Shown in pieces: positions 1 to 11,527 of a stretch of 64,000 bases of DNA; within the stretch, counting starts at the first letter, position 1; each line of letters opens with the position of its first letter. Location of the stretch: contig JAFKAC010000002.1 of the NCBI GenBank assembly GCA_025766275.1, forward strand, positions 248,001-312,000, given 5' to 3'. Made by a program: the position numbers and the translations under genes. Under the pieces are notes generated by a model, which worked only from the letters and a program-made list of their open reading frames with translations, ran no database searches and was not told where the DNA came from. The DNA comes from Lactarius indigo (taxonomy: Eukaryota > Basidiomycota > Agaricomycetes > Russulales > Russulaceae).

Positions 1-346
1 TGCAATTTCGTTCTGGGTTGTTCTTGCAGGGAAGACTATATGTCACAACGTGTGCCGGTGGCGTTCGCCACCAGCTGCTCGGGTGAGCAAAAACTTGGTT
101 CGGGCCCTCAGTGGCAAGCACAAAGCCTTCAAGTGAGTACGAGCGTCTTTCCCCTGCACCCGTTCTCACGTCAATGTCGATAGGGCGAGTAAATGTCATC
201 GCATGGCTGTAGGCGTGCCACTCAAATTCAAAAAAAAAAAAAGGAGAGAGGGGTCAAGCGGTGCTCTCCCCCTCTTAAAAACATCGGACCAGTCCCTTTA
301 TTCATCAATCTTTCTGAGGTCTCAGCACCATTCATCAGGCCGAACG
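1..346. other. upstream region of receptor copy A
   Basis: No gene recognised. The stretch matches the upstream flank of the other two receptor copies (around 50905-51241 and 53690-53977), including the 'gttgttcttgcagg' string and the CT-rich run just before the start codon. It is the truncated left part of the tandem unit. A run of 13 A's lies near 230-242. Confidence 0.6.
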
Positions 347-1690
347 ATGCCAGCACTCGACGCCGTCAATGGGACTGTCCATGATGCGCACCAGAATAAC
401 CAATCCTTTTCAGACGCCAACTCGTCTATCTTGACAAGTGGTCAGAGCATCGGCTTGACTGTGAGCGTTCTCTCATCTGCCATCTGACTTACACTCAGTC
501 GCAAGCAGCTGACAATCGAGGCATCTCTCCTCAGTTTCGGTGCTGTGATCGCCGTTTTTATTTTGATCGTGGTATGCTCTATATCTGTTTGGTTGTGCTG
601 TACAGTTTATCGGAATACTACTACGTAGAGGAACGTGCTACGTTATAGAAGGGCCCTCCCAAATGGCAACTGGAAGCTGCTACGGACTCCCACTGACATA
701 TACATGGTCCGCTCCATGTTTTTACAGCTTGTGTGAAGTCTAATCCTAGCTACGTCATAGCTCTCCCTTTTTTCATATGACATCGTGCAGGCCGTCGGGG
801 GTATCCTCAGTTTCCGGTGGGCCCACAACGGGATCGTTACGACAGGCCCATATTGCACAACACAAGGTATCTTTAAGCAAGCAGGCTCACTCGGAGTTGC
901 ACTAATCTCACTCGTATGTATCGTATATGGCTCTTCTGCGCACTGATGTAAACCCTACCAGATACTCACCGTCCACACATTCATGACAGCTCTATGGAGT
1001 GTAGGAGCTGAAGCACGTTCCTTTGCTTTCGGCATAGTTGCTTTCACACATCTTTTCGTTGTGCTCTCAGTGGGCATCAGCAACGGAATTCACAAGGACT
1101 TTGAGAAGCCTACGCCTGTACATAGTTCTGGTCTTCTCGTCGCTGGGATTCACTGCTGACACTTTCTGGCTAGTATTGGTGCTGGATCAATCCTAAGTAC
1201 CATGAGCAACGCCTGGTCGGTGAATATGCTTGGATGTGGATTGCTTTATTTGCCTCTGTGGTGATGTACATCCCACTGCATTTCTGGATGAAAGGCTGCT
1301 TGTCGGTCGACCGTGAGAAGTGGTACAAATTTCGTCTGGTCAAGTCCGACGTTAAGTACCCAAAGAGGCGAGCGACATTGGGGGTCCTTCTGTACGTCCT
1401 GGCCATTCCGTCACGAACGCAGCTGATAGGTTATCCAGCTACCCACTAGCATATACCCTCATGGTGATTCCACTCTCGGTTTCCCGTTGGCTATTGTTCA
1501 GCCACAAGCATGTGCCTTCGGCAACTACTTTTTTGGTCAGACCATGTTCAACCTTTCCGGTGCCCTCAACGTCCTCATTTTCTTGATCGTACGGCCTCGC
1601 CTCCTTCTCTTCATACCCCCTGAGGAGTTTGGCAAGTCTGGCATGGAGCTTGCCAACATAAGTACCAACGAGGCCGGGACTCGTGGATGA
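347..1690 (+). pseudogene. 7TM receptor copy A (Git3/cAMP-receptor-like), frameshifted in last exon
   Basis: Seven exons can be drawn by comparison with the intact copy at 51242: 347-460, 509-571, 629-706, 761-913, 962-1117, 1174-1391 and 1439 onward. All introns are about 45-57 nt with GT/AG ends. The predicted product is a plasma-membrane seven-helix receptor. The motif 'YKFRLVKSDV' follows a helix ending 'YIPLHFWMKG', and the last helix is 'FNLSGALNVLIFLIV'. The likely family is the fungal Git3-like / Dictyostelium cAMP-receptor-like GPCRs, by inference from helix pattern. Between about 1518 and 1545 this copy is 1 nt shorter than both relatives. The proper frame then ends at TGA 1584-1586 inside helix 7, while the rest of the tail (to 1690) stays open in another frame. 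A sequencing error is possible. Confidence 0.6.
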
Positions 1691-2475
1691 CGTGTGAAAT
1701 AGGGCCTGAAATCCAAATGTAGAAAATACCATACAGTAGCTTTCTCGCATAGGCCTAAGTAAAGGTCAGGGGACATTTGACGATAGAAACGCCTATCATA
1801 GGACCTGTATGTACTATTACCCAATGGCTTAGTGGTAGGCGTTTCACGTCCGCACATTATTAAGGTCGTTATCTCCCTGTGGTTGCTGCGCTACACGGGA
1901 ACATGAACTATGAGAACGCAATACATTACTGCGAAGGAAAGATCTCGAACAAATAGATGGTGTCGAGCCTCTGTTGGGGATGTAGCCCGGAAAGTGGGTT
2001 GTAATCTTGGCTAGAAGTGTTTGATAATCGTTATATTACCGGTACCGTAAGCGGTCATCATCAGTAAAAGTAACCGTGGATTGTAATACCTTCCGATGCA
2101 GGCAATATATGATATGTTATTTTATTAGCATATATGACCCTTAAAATGTTTCCATAAGCAATATATACGACTGCCATTATTCTGATTCATGAGAATATTC
2201 AAAAGCATTCCCATCATACGCATCTGTTCGAAAAATATTGTAACTGATTCTGTTAACCATTATAATGGGCTTTAAATTGGGCGTGTATTGGGATCAAATC
2301 TTATGCATGGTCTGTCTAATGGTTTCTACTGCATCTGAGTCTGAGTCAACGTACTAGCACCTACAAGTTGGGTGGATCACATGTTGTGCCATACTGCAGC
2401 ACCACAGACTGCAATGGGATATATCTTTAGCCCAGCCTGAGTTGGAACTACTAGTACCGGAGGTGCTACTGTGAC
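1691..2475. other. receptor A 3' flank, then AT-rich left end of the transposon locus
   Basis: Up to about 1977 the sequence matches the 3' flanks of receptor copies B and C (for example 'gaaagatctcgaacaaata'). Similarity stops after 'gcctctgttgggg' and resumes 48 kb later at about 50270 ('cctcggctgg'), so this is the probable left insertion boundary. From 1978 to 2475 the DNA is AT-rich with no gene seen. It contains 'attgtaataccttccgat' near 2080-2097, part of which recurs near the right end at 49371-49384. Confidence 0.5.
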
Positions 2476-4594
2476 TTAGAAGGATGCAAAGCCCAGTGCC
2501 TCAACCTCGTCGTCATTGTCCCACTCTCCCTCCAGATCAGAGTCCCTGAGTTCATTTCCCAGTCCGTTGTCATTGTCGTCATCATCATCATCGTCGCCTT
2601 GGCCCTCCAGGTCACTGTTGTCATCAGACAGCCCTTCATTGTCCTCCAAGTCACTCTCCCCATCTGATGTGGCTCTCTCAGACTCAGAACCAATGTTCAA
2701 AGCCTCTGAGTCGGACACGACTGAGTCAGAGTTGTTGTCACTTGCTGGACTTTGATCTCTGTCTTCAGCTTCATTTTCGTCTTCATCTTCATCGTTGTCT
2801 TCATCTTCATCTTCATCCTCTCCAAATCCACTCTCAGTCTCATCTGGGGTTGCTTCTATCTCACTGGCAGAGACATTGGGATCATCTTCGCTTTCTGCTG
2901 GTGATCGTTCCTGGTCAGATTGGGGTGGTTTGTGTTGACGCGTCCTTGATAAAGTCGATGGGTGTCGGTCATTTAGGAAGAAGGTGGAGGCTTCTTGTGT
3001 GCTGGAATGGCCAATGCCACCCCCAAAAAACCGCATGAATAGGTCCCGATCAGCAAAACTATCAATCAGGTACGTCATCAGCTGGAGCACCGTGGCGATG
3101 AATGGTATACTTTGTAGCTTAACTCACAAATTGACATGATAAAGACAGAAGTCTTCGTCGTTTTCAGATGGTAAACGTGCCATGGAGCGGCTGAGGAGAT
3201 CTGTCCTCTTGCCCTCCTCGTAAACTGGAGGTAAATATACTGCTCGTATCACATTGCATGGGTCAATAAAGCCAAATGCAGGTGACGCTTCAGGGTCATT
3301 GGTATCCTTTACAAACCCAATGCGGTGCAGTCGCCGCGCCTTGAACCCTGAGTCGTACATTTGGTCAATGTCAGAACCAAACCAGCGGACCCACAGGAAG
3401 TCCATGCGTGTGCTGTCAGATAGGTTTGGATGGTTGACGATGACATGGAATATCCTGATTATCTGGGCATACCAATATGGGTGAGGGTCAGGTCCATCCG
3501 GGCGAAGGACCATGATGTTGGGCTGTGTACGGGGGTTGATGGAGTCTTGCTCACGACGGAGATCATATGTGGTGTAATTGACACGAAGAACTTTGTGTTG
3601 GTAGAGCTTGCGTCCATGGAATTGAACCTCTGCTCGTTGTGCATCAGAGAAGGGACTGTCATCACCATCATATTCACAATGTAAAATGCGTGCAAGTAGA
3701 TGATCCCGTAGACGCGGGAGGAAATCCTAGGGTATAGCAACTTGAATGAGCTGTTGAGAGGCGGCCTATGTAGGGATACACATACCTTTACAGTGGGGTC
3801 TTTACGGTTTTCACGCAGGAAGACATCCAACATAAATATGTTTTGAGACCGTTTGGGAAGTTGGTAGTGTTGTTGGGGAGGGGCTTGTGGGAGTTCTTTG
3901 CGCATGACACCTGTTTTGAGTTGCCCATCTGGTTTTGATAACTTGCACCTCTTTGCTGGTCTGTTCATGTCGAGGTTCAGTTCCTTGCCCATGTTATGTA
4001 TCGCGTGTTCTCGGTAAACATGCTTTGCTATCCCACGCTTGTAGTGTCTTTTGCCCTTGTGGACCCGGGGGTAAAAGCGCTTGCATCTCCTGTGTTCAAG
4101 CTCGCCCTGTCAGGCCCAGGGGGTGAGAAAATAAGATATAAGGATTGGCTAGAAATATGTACTGTTTGTGTGCTGTATCCGTCAGTTTCCCCAAAGAGGC
4201 GAATACACCTCGCATAGTCACCTAAGGCGTGCATCTTGTATGTGCACATATTGAACTTGCGGGTTTTATGCTGCGTGGCCTTCTGCTTTCCCTTTGAGGT
4301 CGTTTGAGAGGTTGACCCAGTGGGGTTCCTTGTTGCCCTTGCAGCTGTGCGACGGCCTCGTGCTGCTTCCTCAGATGGTAGATCAAATGTGGCAAATTCT
4401 TCGCAAGTGGACTTGGCGAACTTGCGAAGAATTCTCCCAAGGCGAGTGGTCGACAATTCAAGCTCACAGACTGTAGATTCAGTATGGAGACGTAACTTTG
4501 CCAGCGCATGCCATGTTGCAAGTTCAAATAAGAGATTGAGTATGACCTCATTGTTCTTGTTGTCAAGAAGCCCACCAAATGCAGGGATGGCACA
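2476..4594 (-). pseudogene. Plavaka-like transposase, segment 5 of 5 (C-terminal part)
   Basis: This is the C-terminal third of a large transposase gene, read from 4594 down to the stop at 2478-2476. Exons: 4594-4163, 4106-3786, 3726-3128 and 3058-2476, with GT-AG introns of 56, 59 and 69 nt. Recognisable Plavaka-type motifs in order: 'CAIPAFGGLLDN', 'RRTAARATRN', 'DGYSTQT' joined to 'GELEHRRCKRFY', 'NYTTYDLRREQDS', 'HPYWYAQIIRIFHV', 'DFLWVRWFGSD', 'SGFKARRLHRIGFV' and 'FADRDLFMRFFGGGIGH'. The tail is about 130 residues rich in Asp, Glu and Ser. No internal frameshift was seen. The first exon here is cut from the rest of the gene by Gypsy-1, whose target site is the intron acceptor at 4595-4599. 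The family assignment is from remembered motif order and is strong, but no search was run. Confidence 0.85.
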
Positions 4595-4599
4595 CTGAA
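4595..4599. repeat. TSD CTGAA, left copy (Gypsy-1)
   Basis: The 5-bp direct repeat CTGAA occurs here and at 18863-18867, directly flanking the TG...CA ends of Gypsy-1. On the minus strand it reads TTCAG, the 3' splice site of a Plavaka intron. Confidence 0.9.
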
Positions 4600-5130
4600 T
4601 GTCACGTTTCGACTATACTCGGTAATGCGGAGTTGACCCTTACTGTACCGGTTGTCACTACGGCTGTAAGGTATATTAGTGACGGACTTACTTACGGTGA
4701 TACGGTAGTGCGATAGGCGATAAGGACTCGATAGCTGACTGATGACCGATGCCACTAGTACTGGTACTAGTAGTATTAGGGTTCGCGTTGTTTCTGCGAT
4801 ACGTTGGACGCTACTTTACTGTGACTCATAGCAGCGCTTCAAAGCCTGCTCGACTTGTATTTATACTGTCTTGCGAAGACCAAGATACGCCATCTTGGTC
4901 TTCTTGAATTGTCACTTGTCTCTTCTTTTCTTCTCGCTTTCTCTCTCTCTTCTAAATTGTCTGACCTTGCTTCAGAACTCAAGACATTGCTAGGACTTGC
5001 CGGTATACCTTCGCATATTTACCAAGGCAAGGGCTTGGACCTCCGAGTCTTCAAGTCAGCACATCGATACATCGCTAAGTCGTTATTGCCACTCGAGCTC
5101 AAGTCGAGCTAACGTCGTGACAACGTTACA
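4600..5130 (+). repeat. Gypsy-1 5' LTR
   Basis: 531 bp, TGTCACG...GTTACA, same length as the 3' copy. It holds a TATTTATA element at 4859-4866 and a perfect 11-bp hairpin (aagaccaagat / atcttggtctt, 4876-4902) that marks the predicted RNA start. Confidence 0.93.
4859..4902 (+). promoter_or_regulatory. Gypsy-1 LTR TATA element and self-primer
   Basis: TATTTATA begins at 4859. Thirty-three nt later, at 4892-4902, is ATCTTGGTCTT, the exact reverse complement of 5133-5143 just inside the LTR. The spacing places this 11-mer at the 5' end of the transcript. That is where Tf1/sushi-type elements carry the sequence that folds back and primes reverse transcription. The start site itself is inferred. 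Confidence 0.7.
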
Positions 5131-5132
5131 TT

Positions 5133-5143
5133 AAGACCAAGAT
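5133..5143 (+). other. Gypsy-1 primer binding site (self-complementary)
   Basis: AAGACCAAGAT lies two bases inside the 5' LTR. There is no TGG complement of a tRNA CCA tail here. Its reverse complement is at 4892-4902 in the same LTR, which fits self-priming. Confidence 0.7.
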
Positions 5144-5149
5144 ACCAAC

Positions 5150-7228
5150 GTGGCCGTAACAACGAGAGATCAGTGGACGAGCTTCCGTCCTTATTCGCTC
5201 CCAAGAAGGGGAGAACGTAACGTCCCCACGCGCTTTTTACAAGCTGCCAGTTGGAGGGAAAGACAAGAAGAAACCGGATACTTTGTGGAATTCAACGGAC
5301 CTAGCAGGTTCCGCCCAGTTGAGTTCAATTTTGACCACCTGTGCTGGGTGGAGGTTACGTGGAATCCCATAGAATCCCAGTGGGACGTGATACGACCAGC
5401 CAGACCCCGTTACCGCTGTGACATCGACGCGCGAGAACTCAATACTAGAGCAGATTGGGGCCCCATCGACGGGCAAGTACGAGAACACTCGACCGGAGAA
5501 GTAATATCAGGGGAAGAAAGCGAAAACGAGCAAAGTCAAGAAGAAAGTGAAGGACGAGAGCCAAATCAGACAGAAACGAGCGGAGGAGCTATACAAGATC
5601 TCCTTATAGAACGAGCTGAGTCTGCGCATATCACTGAGCCAGAGCCAATTCACATCCGATCCCCAGCCATTATGGCTACACTCACACGCGCAATGGAAGA
5701 AGTCGCAATAGAAGAAGCACGCGTAATACAGGACGAAGCCAGGAACATCATTATGCCCATCAACCCGGAGACGGGAGTACGCATGACCGCTGATGATGCA
5801 GCAATCTTTAGAGCAATAGGCTCGGATAGGGGAGACCCCCCGTCGGAGCGGAGACCGGTAATGGAACTACCCCCGGGAATAGGAGGACCAGGGGAAGACC
5901 CGCCGCCACCACCAGGGGGAGGCGTCCCATTCGACCTATGAAGAACCGAACCAAGAGGGCCGCCTTACGCCCCACCCGGAGGCGGGGGGGGTGGAGACGG
6001 TGGCGGAGGTGGAGGCGCTGGCAGAGGAGGAGGCGCTGGAGATAGAGGACACCCTAGCGAGAAATTAACCGGCGAGCCACCTTCCATCTTTGACGGGGAC
6101 CGACTTAAAGTCGACCAATTTCTCACGCAGTGGCACGTTTACTGGGGCATGAATCTAGACGCCCCCATCATGCGCAACGATTACAGGAGATGCCTCCTGT
6201 TCCTTTCGTATATCAAAGGAGGAGCAGTCAGCGAATGGGTTTTATCCTTCCTGAACTGGCTCAATCGACAAATACAACGAGGGATCAGCCCCTACACCCG
6301 AGGATTGTGGGACACCGTAGCCGACGGCTTCAGCCAAAGATTCGAGAACACACTCGAAAGAGAACAAGCACAAGCCATATTACGAAAGGGCTTCAAGATG
6401 ATCGGAGAAGACATTGACAAGTACGTCAATGACTTCGAACAGTTAGCACGGAAAGCTCACTACCACCTTAACGAACCACAAACCATTGACCTCTTCACGG
6501 CGGGGCTGCCCAAGGAACTGTTCAAAAACGCGTTCCAATTTGACGAGCCCATAACATTTGACGACTGGAAGAGGGCCGTCCTCAAGCGGCAGAAGAATTA
6601 TATTCATCTCAAAGCCAGACTCAACGAATACAAAAATACGACGACACAGCCGAAGAAGCAAAGCGGCAATGCTGGATGGGCACTGCCACAGAATCTGCCA
6701 CAAACCAACCCATGGGCCATGGATACCTCGGCCGACCGAGCCAAGGTACGATTGGCAGGGTCCGAGGACATTGATTTCAACAAACTACCTCACCACGATT
6801 GGCCAACCCCACCATTCCCACCACGAGGAGGCCCCGGGGCCAGAGGGCGGGGAAGAGGTGGATCTAGACGGGACTTAAGGAACGTCCTCTGTTATAACTG
6901 TCACGCGCCAGGTCACCTCTCACGAAACTGTCCGTTTCCTCGACAACAAAGACAGTGGCAGAACGCCCCGTCAAGCAGCCGGATGACGGAAACAACCTGG
7001 CCCCAGCAGTGGCCAGGATCCCCAGGTCCGACGTCCCAATACGAACCATCTTTACCAGGGTATGCGACACCCGCGCCCAGCGCAACACCCGTACCTCAAA
7101 TCAAAGCAACGAAGACGGCCAGGGAACAAGCCAAGGAGTGGCTAACGCAAGTGGCCAACAGCACGGACGAGGTGAAAGACCTCATACTTCAAGATCTGTG
7201 GGGAAAGGAGGGTTTTCAGGGCGCCTGA
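5150..7228 (+). pseudogene. Gypsy-1 gag, GTG start, one in-frame stop
   Basis: Structural capsid/nucleocapsid protein of the retroelement. The frame is open from GTG at 5150 (A at -3, G at +4) because no ATG occurs between the predicted RNA start and this point. The N-terminal part contains 'FRPVEFNFDHLCW', alignable with the other two Gag families. A Gly-rich stretch precedes the capsid-like core beginning 'PPSIFDGDRLKVDQF' (from about 6080). A CCHC zinc knuckle 'CYNCHAPGHLSRNC' lies at about 6890-6931. TGA at 5939-5941 interrupts the frame (CTA TGA AGA) and the same frame stays open to 7228. Pol follows in the -1 frame after the heptamer at 7210-7216. The stop probably arose from CGA. Confidence 0.8.
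7210..7216 (+). promoter_or_regulatory. Gypsy-1 -1 frameshift heptamer GGGTTTT
   Basis: In the gag frame this reads G GGT TTT, the canonical X XXY YYZ form. It lies 9 nt upstream of the gag stop, and pol is in the -1 frame. The two other families have GGATTTT in the same position. Confidence 0.7.
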
Positions 7229-10200
7229 ACCCGTCAGTCTGGGTGAGGGCCTTACAATGTAATTCTGTAATTGTGACAACGCGCTATCGATCTCTGTGAA
7301 TTCCAGTAACTGTCCGAACGAATTACCAAACGACTGAAGTAAACGCGCTGGTGGACTCTGGAGCCACCGACAATTTCATCAAACCAGGAATGGCGGCCCG
7401 GGCAGGAATCCCGACACGGCCCTTAGAAGTGCCTCGCAAGATATGGAACATTGATAACACGGAAAACAAAGCTGGGTTGATCACTCATTACGTCAACCTA
7501 GAAGTGAAAACACATAAACAGATCAAGAAGATGACCTTCCTGGTCACAGACCTCGGTAGCGAAAGCATGGTACTGGGTTACCCATGGCTGAGCGCCTTCG
7601 AACCCACGATCAGTTGGGCAACAGCAACTATGCATCCGGATATGCAACCGGTAGTCTTGGCCACTACCGAAGAATTACTCACAGCGCCCGCCGTGCGAGC
7701 TTTAATCACCACAGAAAAGGAGGCAATCGTCAAAGAATTGGAAGAAGACGAGGCCCTTGCACGAGCCACCACTTCAACAGAATTAGCCATATCGGCAAAG
7801 CAACAACAAACGGCAGCTGTGCTACCACCAGTATACACAGAATTCAGCATGCTATTTAACGAACAAGCTTCACATTGCTTCCCCCCAGCACGGCCCTGGG
7901 ACCACGCAATCGACTTTAAACCGACAGCGCCTGCAGCCATCGACTGCAAGATATATCCAATGACGCAAAAAGAAGAAGGCGAACTGAAGGAGTTTCTCGA
8001 AGAAAAGCTAAAGCAGGGATATCTACGCCCTTCAATCTCCCCGTACGCCTCATCCTTTTTCTTCATTAAAAAGAAGGACGGAAAACTACGCCCGGTACAG
8101 GATTACCGGGTGATCAACTCGCACACTATTTGCAATCAGTACCCACTCCCGCTCATCCAAGACCTCATCCTAGACCTCAGCAACGCCCACATTTATACGA
8201 AGCTAGACATTCGCTGGGGCTACAATAACATCCGCATTCGCGACGGCGATCAGGAGAAAGCGGCTTTCAAGACCAAATTCGGTCTCTTTGAGCCCACGGT
8301 CATGTTCTTCGGTCTCACCAACTCTCTGGCAACCTTCCAGGCGATGATGAACCACATTTATCGCGATACGATCGCGAAACATGAGCGTCTCGGAACCACG
8401 ATACGTGTTTACATGGATGACATTGGTATCGCCACTCACTTCGACCATGACTTGCCTGCCCACATCGCAGCTGTGCGCGATGTTCTGCGCGTGGCCGCTG
8501 ACCACGACCTGTATTTCAAGCTCGAGAAATGCCTCTTCCATCAGCCGTGGATGGATTACCTGGGGGTAATCCTTGAAAGAGGGGTAACTCACATGGACCC
8601 CGTAAAAGTTCAAGGCATCAAGGACTGGCCAACGCCGACAAAAGTCAAGGACGTCCGATCATTCCTCGGATTTTGTAACTTTTACCGACTTTTCATCCGC
8701 GGCTTCGCAACTCACGCCAAACCACTTACTAAACTTACGAGAAAAGACGAGGAATGGCGATGGACCAAGGACGAAGAAGAGGCCTTCAACACCCTCAAAC
8801 GCCTCGTAACCGAGGAACCAGTGCTGGCACACCCGGTGCTCCAAGATCCGTTCGAATTAGAGGTCGACGCCTCCGGATACGCGGTGGGCGCAGTGTTATT
8901 ACAACGAAAATCTGACGGAAAGAGGCACCCTATAGGCTACTACTCAGCCACGCTCTCAGAGGCAGAGCGGAATTACGACATATACGACCTGGAACTACTC
9001 GCGATAGTCAAGGCTCTACGAAACTGGAGGCCACTACTCGCGGGGGCTCCACACAAGATCAAAATCTATTCGGATCACCTCAATCTACAATGCTGGAAGT
9101 CACCGCAGAAAATCAGTAGGCGAGTTGCAAGGGAAGTGCTCGAACTCTCAGAGTACGACTTTGAGATTCACCACATCAAGGGAAAGAACAATGGCAGGGC
9201 AGACGCGCTGTCAAGGCGGCCGGATTACAACCAAGGGACAGAAGACAACGACCAAGTTGTCGTCCTACCTCCCGAGGTCTTCGTAAAAACGCTCAACACC
9301 GCACGAACCTTCACCGCCAACCCAAACTTACTGCAACCGCGCCACCAACAAGACAACGAAGTGATCAAGATGTGGGTAGACCCCCATAACCTCAAAAGAA
9401 TAGAAGGAGAATGGTACAAAGACGACCGGTTCGTAGTAACCGGTCCTGCGTCAACGTATCGAGTACTGATACACGATCATCACGACTTGCCGATACATGG
9501 ACACCTGGGAATCGCGAGGACGCAACGACTCTTAGAGCGACACTACTGGTGGCCGAGGCTGAGAAGGGACGTATACGAATACATGCAGGGATGCGCTGAG
9601 TGCCAACGAAACAAAGTAAACACGAGGCCCATACGAGCGGCGCTACATCCCATCACGCCAGTACTGGAAGCCATGCCATTCCAGACCATAGCCATGGACT
9701 TCATCACCAAACTTCCCGTATCAAAGGGAAGCGACAGTATACTGACCGTCACAGACCACGACTGTAGCAAGGCCGCAATCTTCATCCCGTGTCGAGAAGA
9801 AATAACTGCGGAAGAAACCGCCGCCCTGTACGTAACTCATGTATTCAAGCGATTCGGATTACCGCGTAAATGTATCAGCGACCGCGACCCCCGATTTGCG
9901 TCAAAGTTCACCAGAGAAGTATGCCAAATCCTGGGAATTCAACAAAATATATCCACGGCATACCACCCATGTACTGATGGGCAGTCAGAACGCACTAATC
10001 AATGGCTGGAGCAGTACTTACGCTTCTGGGTAAACGAGCGGCAAGACAACTGGACCACTTATCTGCCAATCGCGGAATTCGCGCACAACAATTGGCCACA
10101 TGAGAACACGAAACAATCGCCGTTTCAGCTCCTGATGGGATTTAATCCACGAGCGGATTGGACCGATAAGCCATCTCCCCTTCCCCACGTCACTACAAGA

Positions 10201-10891
10201 CTGACACAGCTGAAAGAAGCTAGAGAGGAAGCTCAACGCCTCATGAAAAAGGCCCAAGAAGCATGGGTACGCAACAAAGATACGCCCAAGTTCAAAATAG
10301 GAGACCTCGTGTGGCTGGAAGGTAAACATCTTCGAACCAATCAACCAACGGCAAAACTGGCGGCGCGACGCCACGGACCATTTCGAGTGACACAGGTGAT
10401 GTCCCCTTACAATTATCGATTGGAACTTCCCACGCAGTGGAGCATCCACCCAGTGTTCCACATCGATCTTCTCACACCATACAAACAAACCCCTCTCCAC
10501 GGTGAAAATTTCACGCGCCCACCGCCAGAACTGGTTGATGGAGAGGAAGAATACGAGGTCGAGGCGATTCTAGACTCCCGGCACTTCGGCAGAGGAAGAC
10601 GCCTTCAGTATCTGATCAAATGGAAGGGATACCCGGACTCGGAGAATCAGTGGGTCAACAAAGACGACGTCTTTGCACCGGAAGCACTTCGACTTTATCA
10701 GGAAACACAAGCACACGGGAGAGCGGTTAAAGGGGATTCGACCCAAGCTCAGGAAAGTCATTCCCCCTTCCTTCGCTCTATCATTACTTCGATGCCCACT
10801 TCTCCCCTTCAACATGTCACACAAGCAGAACTCCTCAACTCCCTCGCTGAAGACGCCCACGCCCTCTTGGCTGAGGACGACGACACCGAAG
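7217..10891 (+). pseudogene. Gypsy-1 pol, main part (one stop before protease; 3' part displaced by Copia)
   Basis: Polyprotein that copies and integrates the element. Domains in order: aspartic protease 'DSGATDNFI' (from about 7354); reverse transcriptase with 'YMDD' at about 8410; RNase H 'EVDASGYAVGAVL' (about 8860); integrase zinc-binding segment with 'CAECQRNK' (about 9595); catalytic core with 'AMDFITKLP', 'SDRDPRF' and 'SERTNQWLEQYLR'; GPY/F region; and a chromodomain with 'YLIKWKGYPDSENQW' (about 10608-10655). TGA at 7297-7299 interrupts the frame where the related copies have CGA. From 7300 it is open to the Copia insertion at 10891. If the nested element and one TSD copy are left out, codon GAA-G|TC rejoins in frame at 17254. 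Confidence 0.88.
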
Positions 10892-11508
10892 TGATGAACA
10901 GCACACATAGATAGCATACTCACAGAGTGACAAAGTGTTCTGTGGTGAGATAGGCTGGGTGGCTGGAAGCAGCAACAGGGAAGTCTTGACAAGGTAAAGC
11001 AAGAGTGTCTGGCACACAGCAGTGAGAGAACTGATAATGGTATTACAGAAGAGAAGACATACCTGGCACACAGCAGTGAGAGAACTGATGTGGACCAGGG
11101 CGTACAAGCAGTCTACTTATACTGTACAGAGGCGTGACACTAGTACAAGGTAAGTAACTATAGGTCACAGAATACAAGGAGCGCATTGTTCTACAACAGG
11201 GCAAAGGAGTGTGCATATGGAGAACAAGGCGTATAGAACAAGAAGGGTCCAGACTAAGATGATATCATAATGACATCACAATAAAGATATATCTAAAGGA
11301 AGAACAAAGACGTAGTACAATGACAAGTCCAGAGGAGTCCGCATGATGTCATAGTACATGATGTCATAGGTGACGCAATGATAAGTAATAGATTGTACAG
11401 ATCAAAACAGTATCTAATCTACAAGTCCTTTATATCTAATCTAAAGCAGTCCATGCTGCAAGTCCGGTCCGTACGAGCCGCTAAGTGCGCAAGGGTCACT
11501 TATCAACA
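10892..11508 (-). repeat. Copia 3' LTR (left copy)
   Basis: 617 bp, no difference seen from 16632-17248. It contains an internal direct repeat, 'ctggcacacagcagtgagag', occurring twice about 63 bp apart. Confidence 0.93.
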
Positions 11509-11527
11509 TCTCCCCGTGATCTACAAT

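Noticed and set aside
2466..2755. Overlapping plus- and minus-strand ORFs rich in Ser or Met/Thr across 2466-2755
   Set aside because: They are other-frame readings of the acidic repeat codons of the Plavaka C terminus.
4855..5112. 85-codon ORF inside the Gypsy-1 LTR (and its copy at 18587-18844)
   Set aside because: Its ATG lies upstream of the predicted RNA start and the peptide has no recognisable domain. It recurs only because the LTR is repeated.
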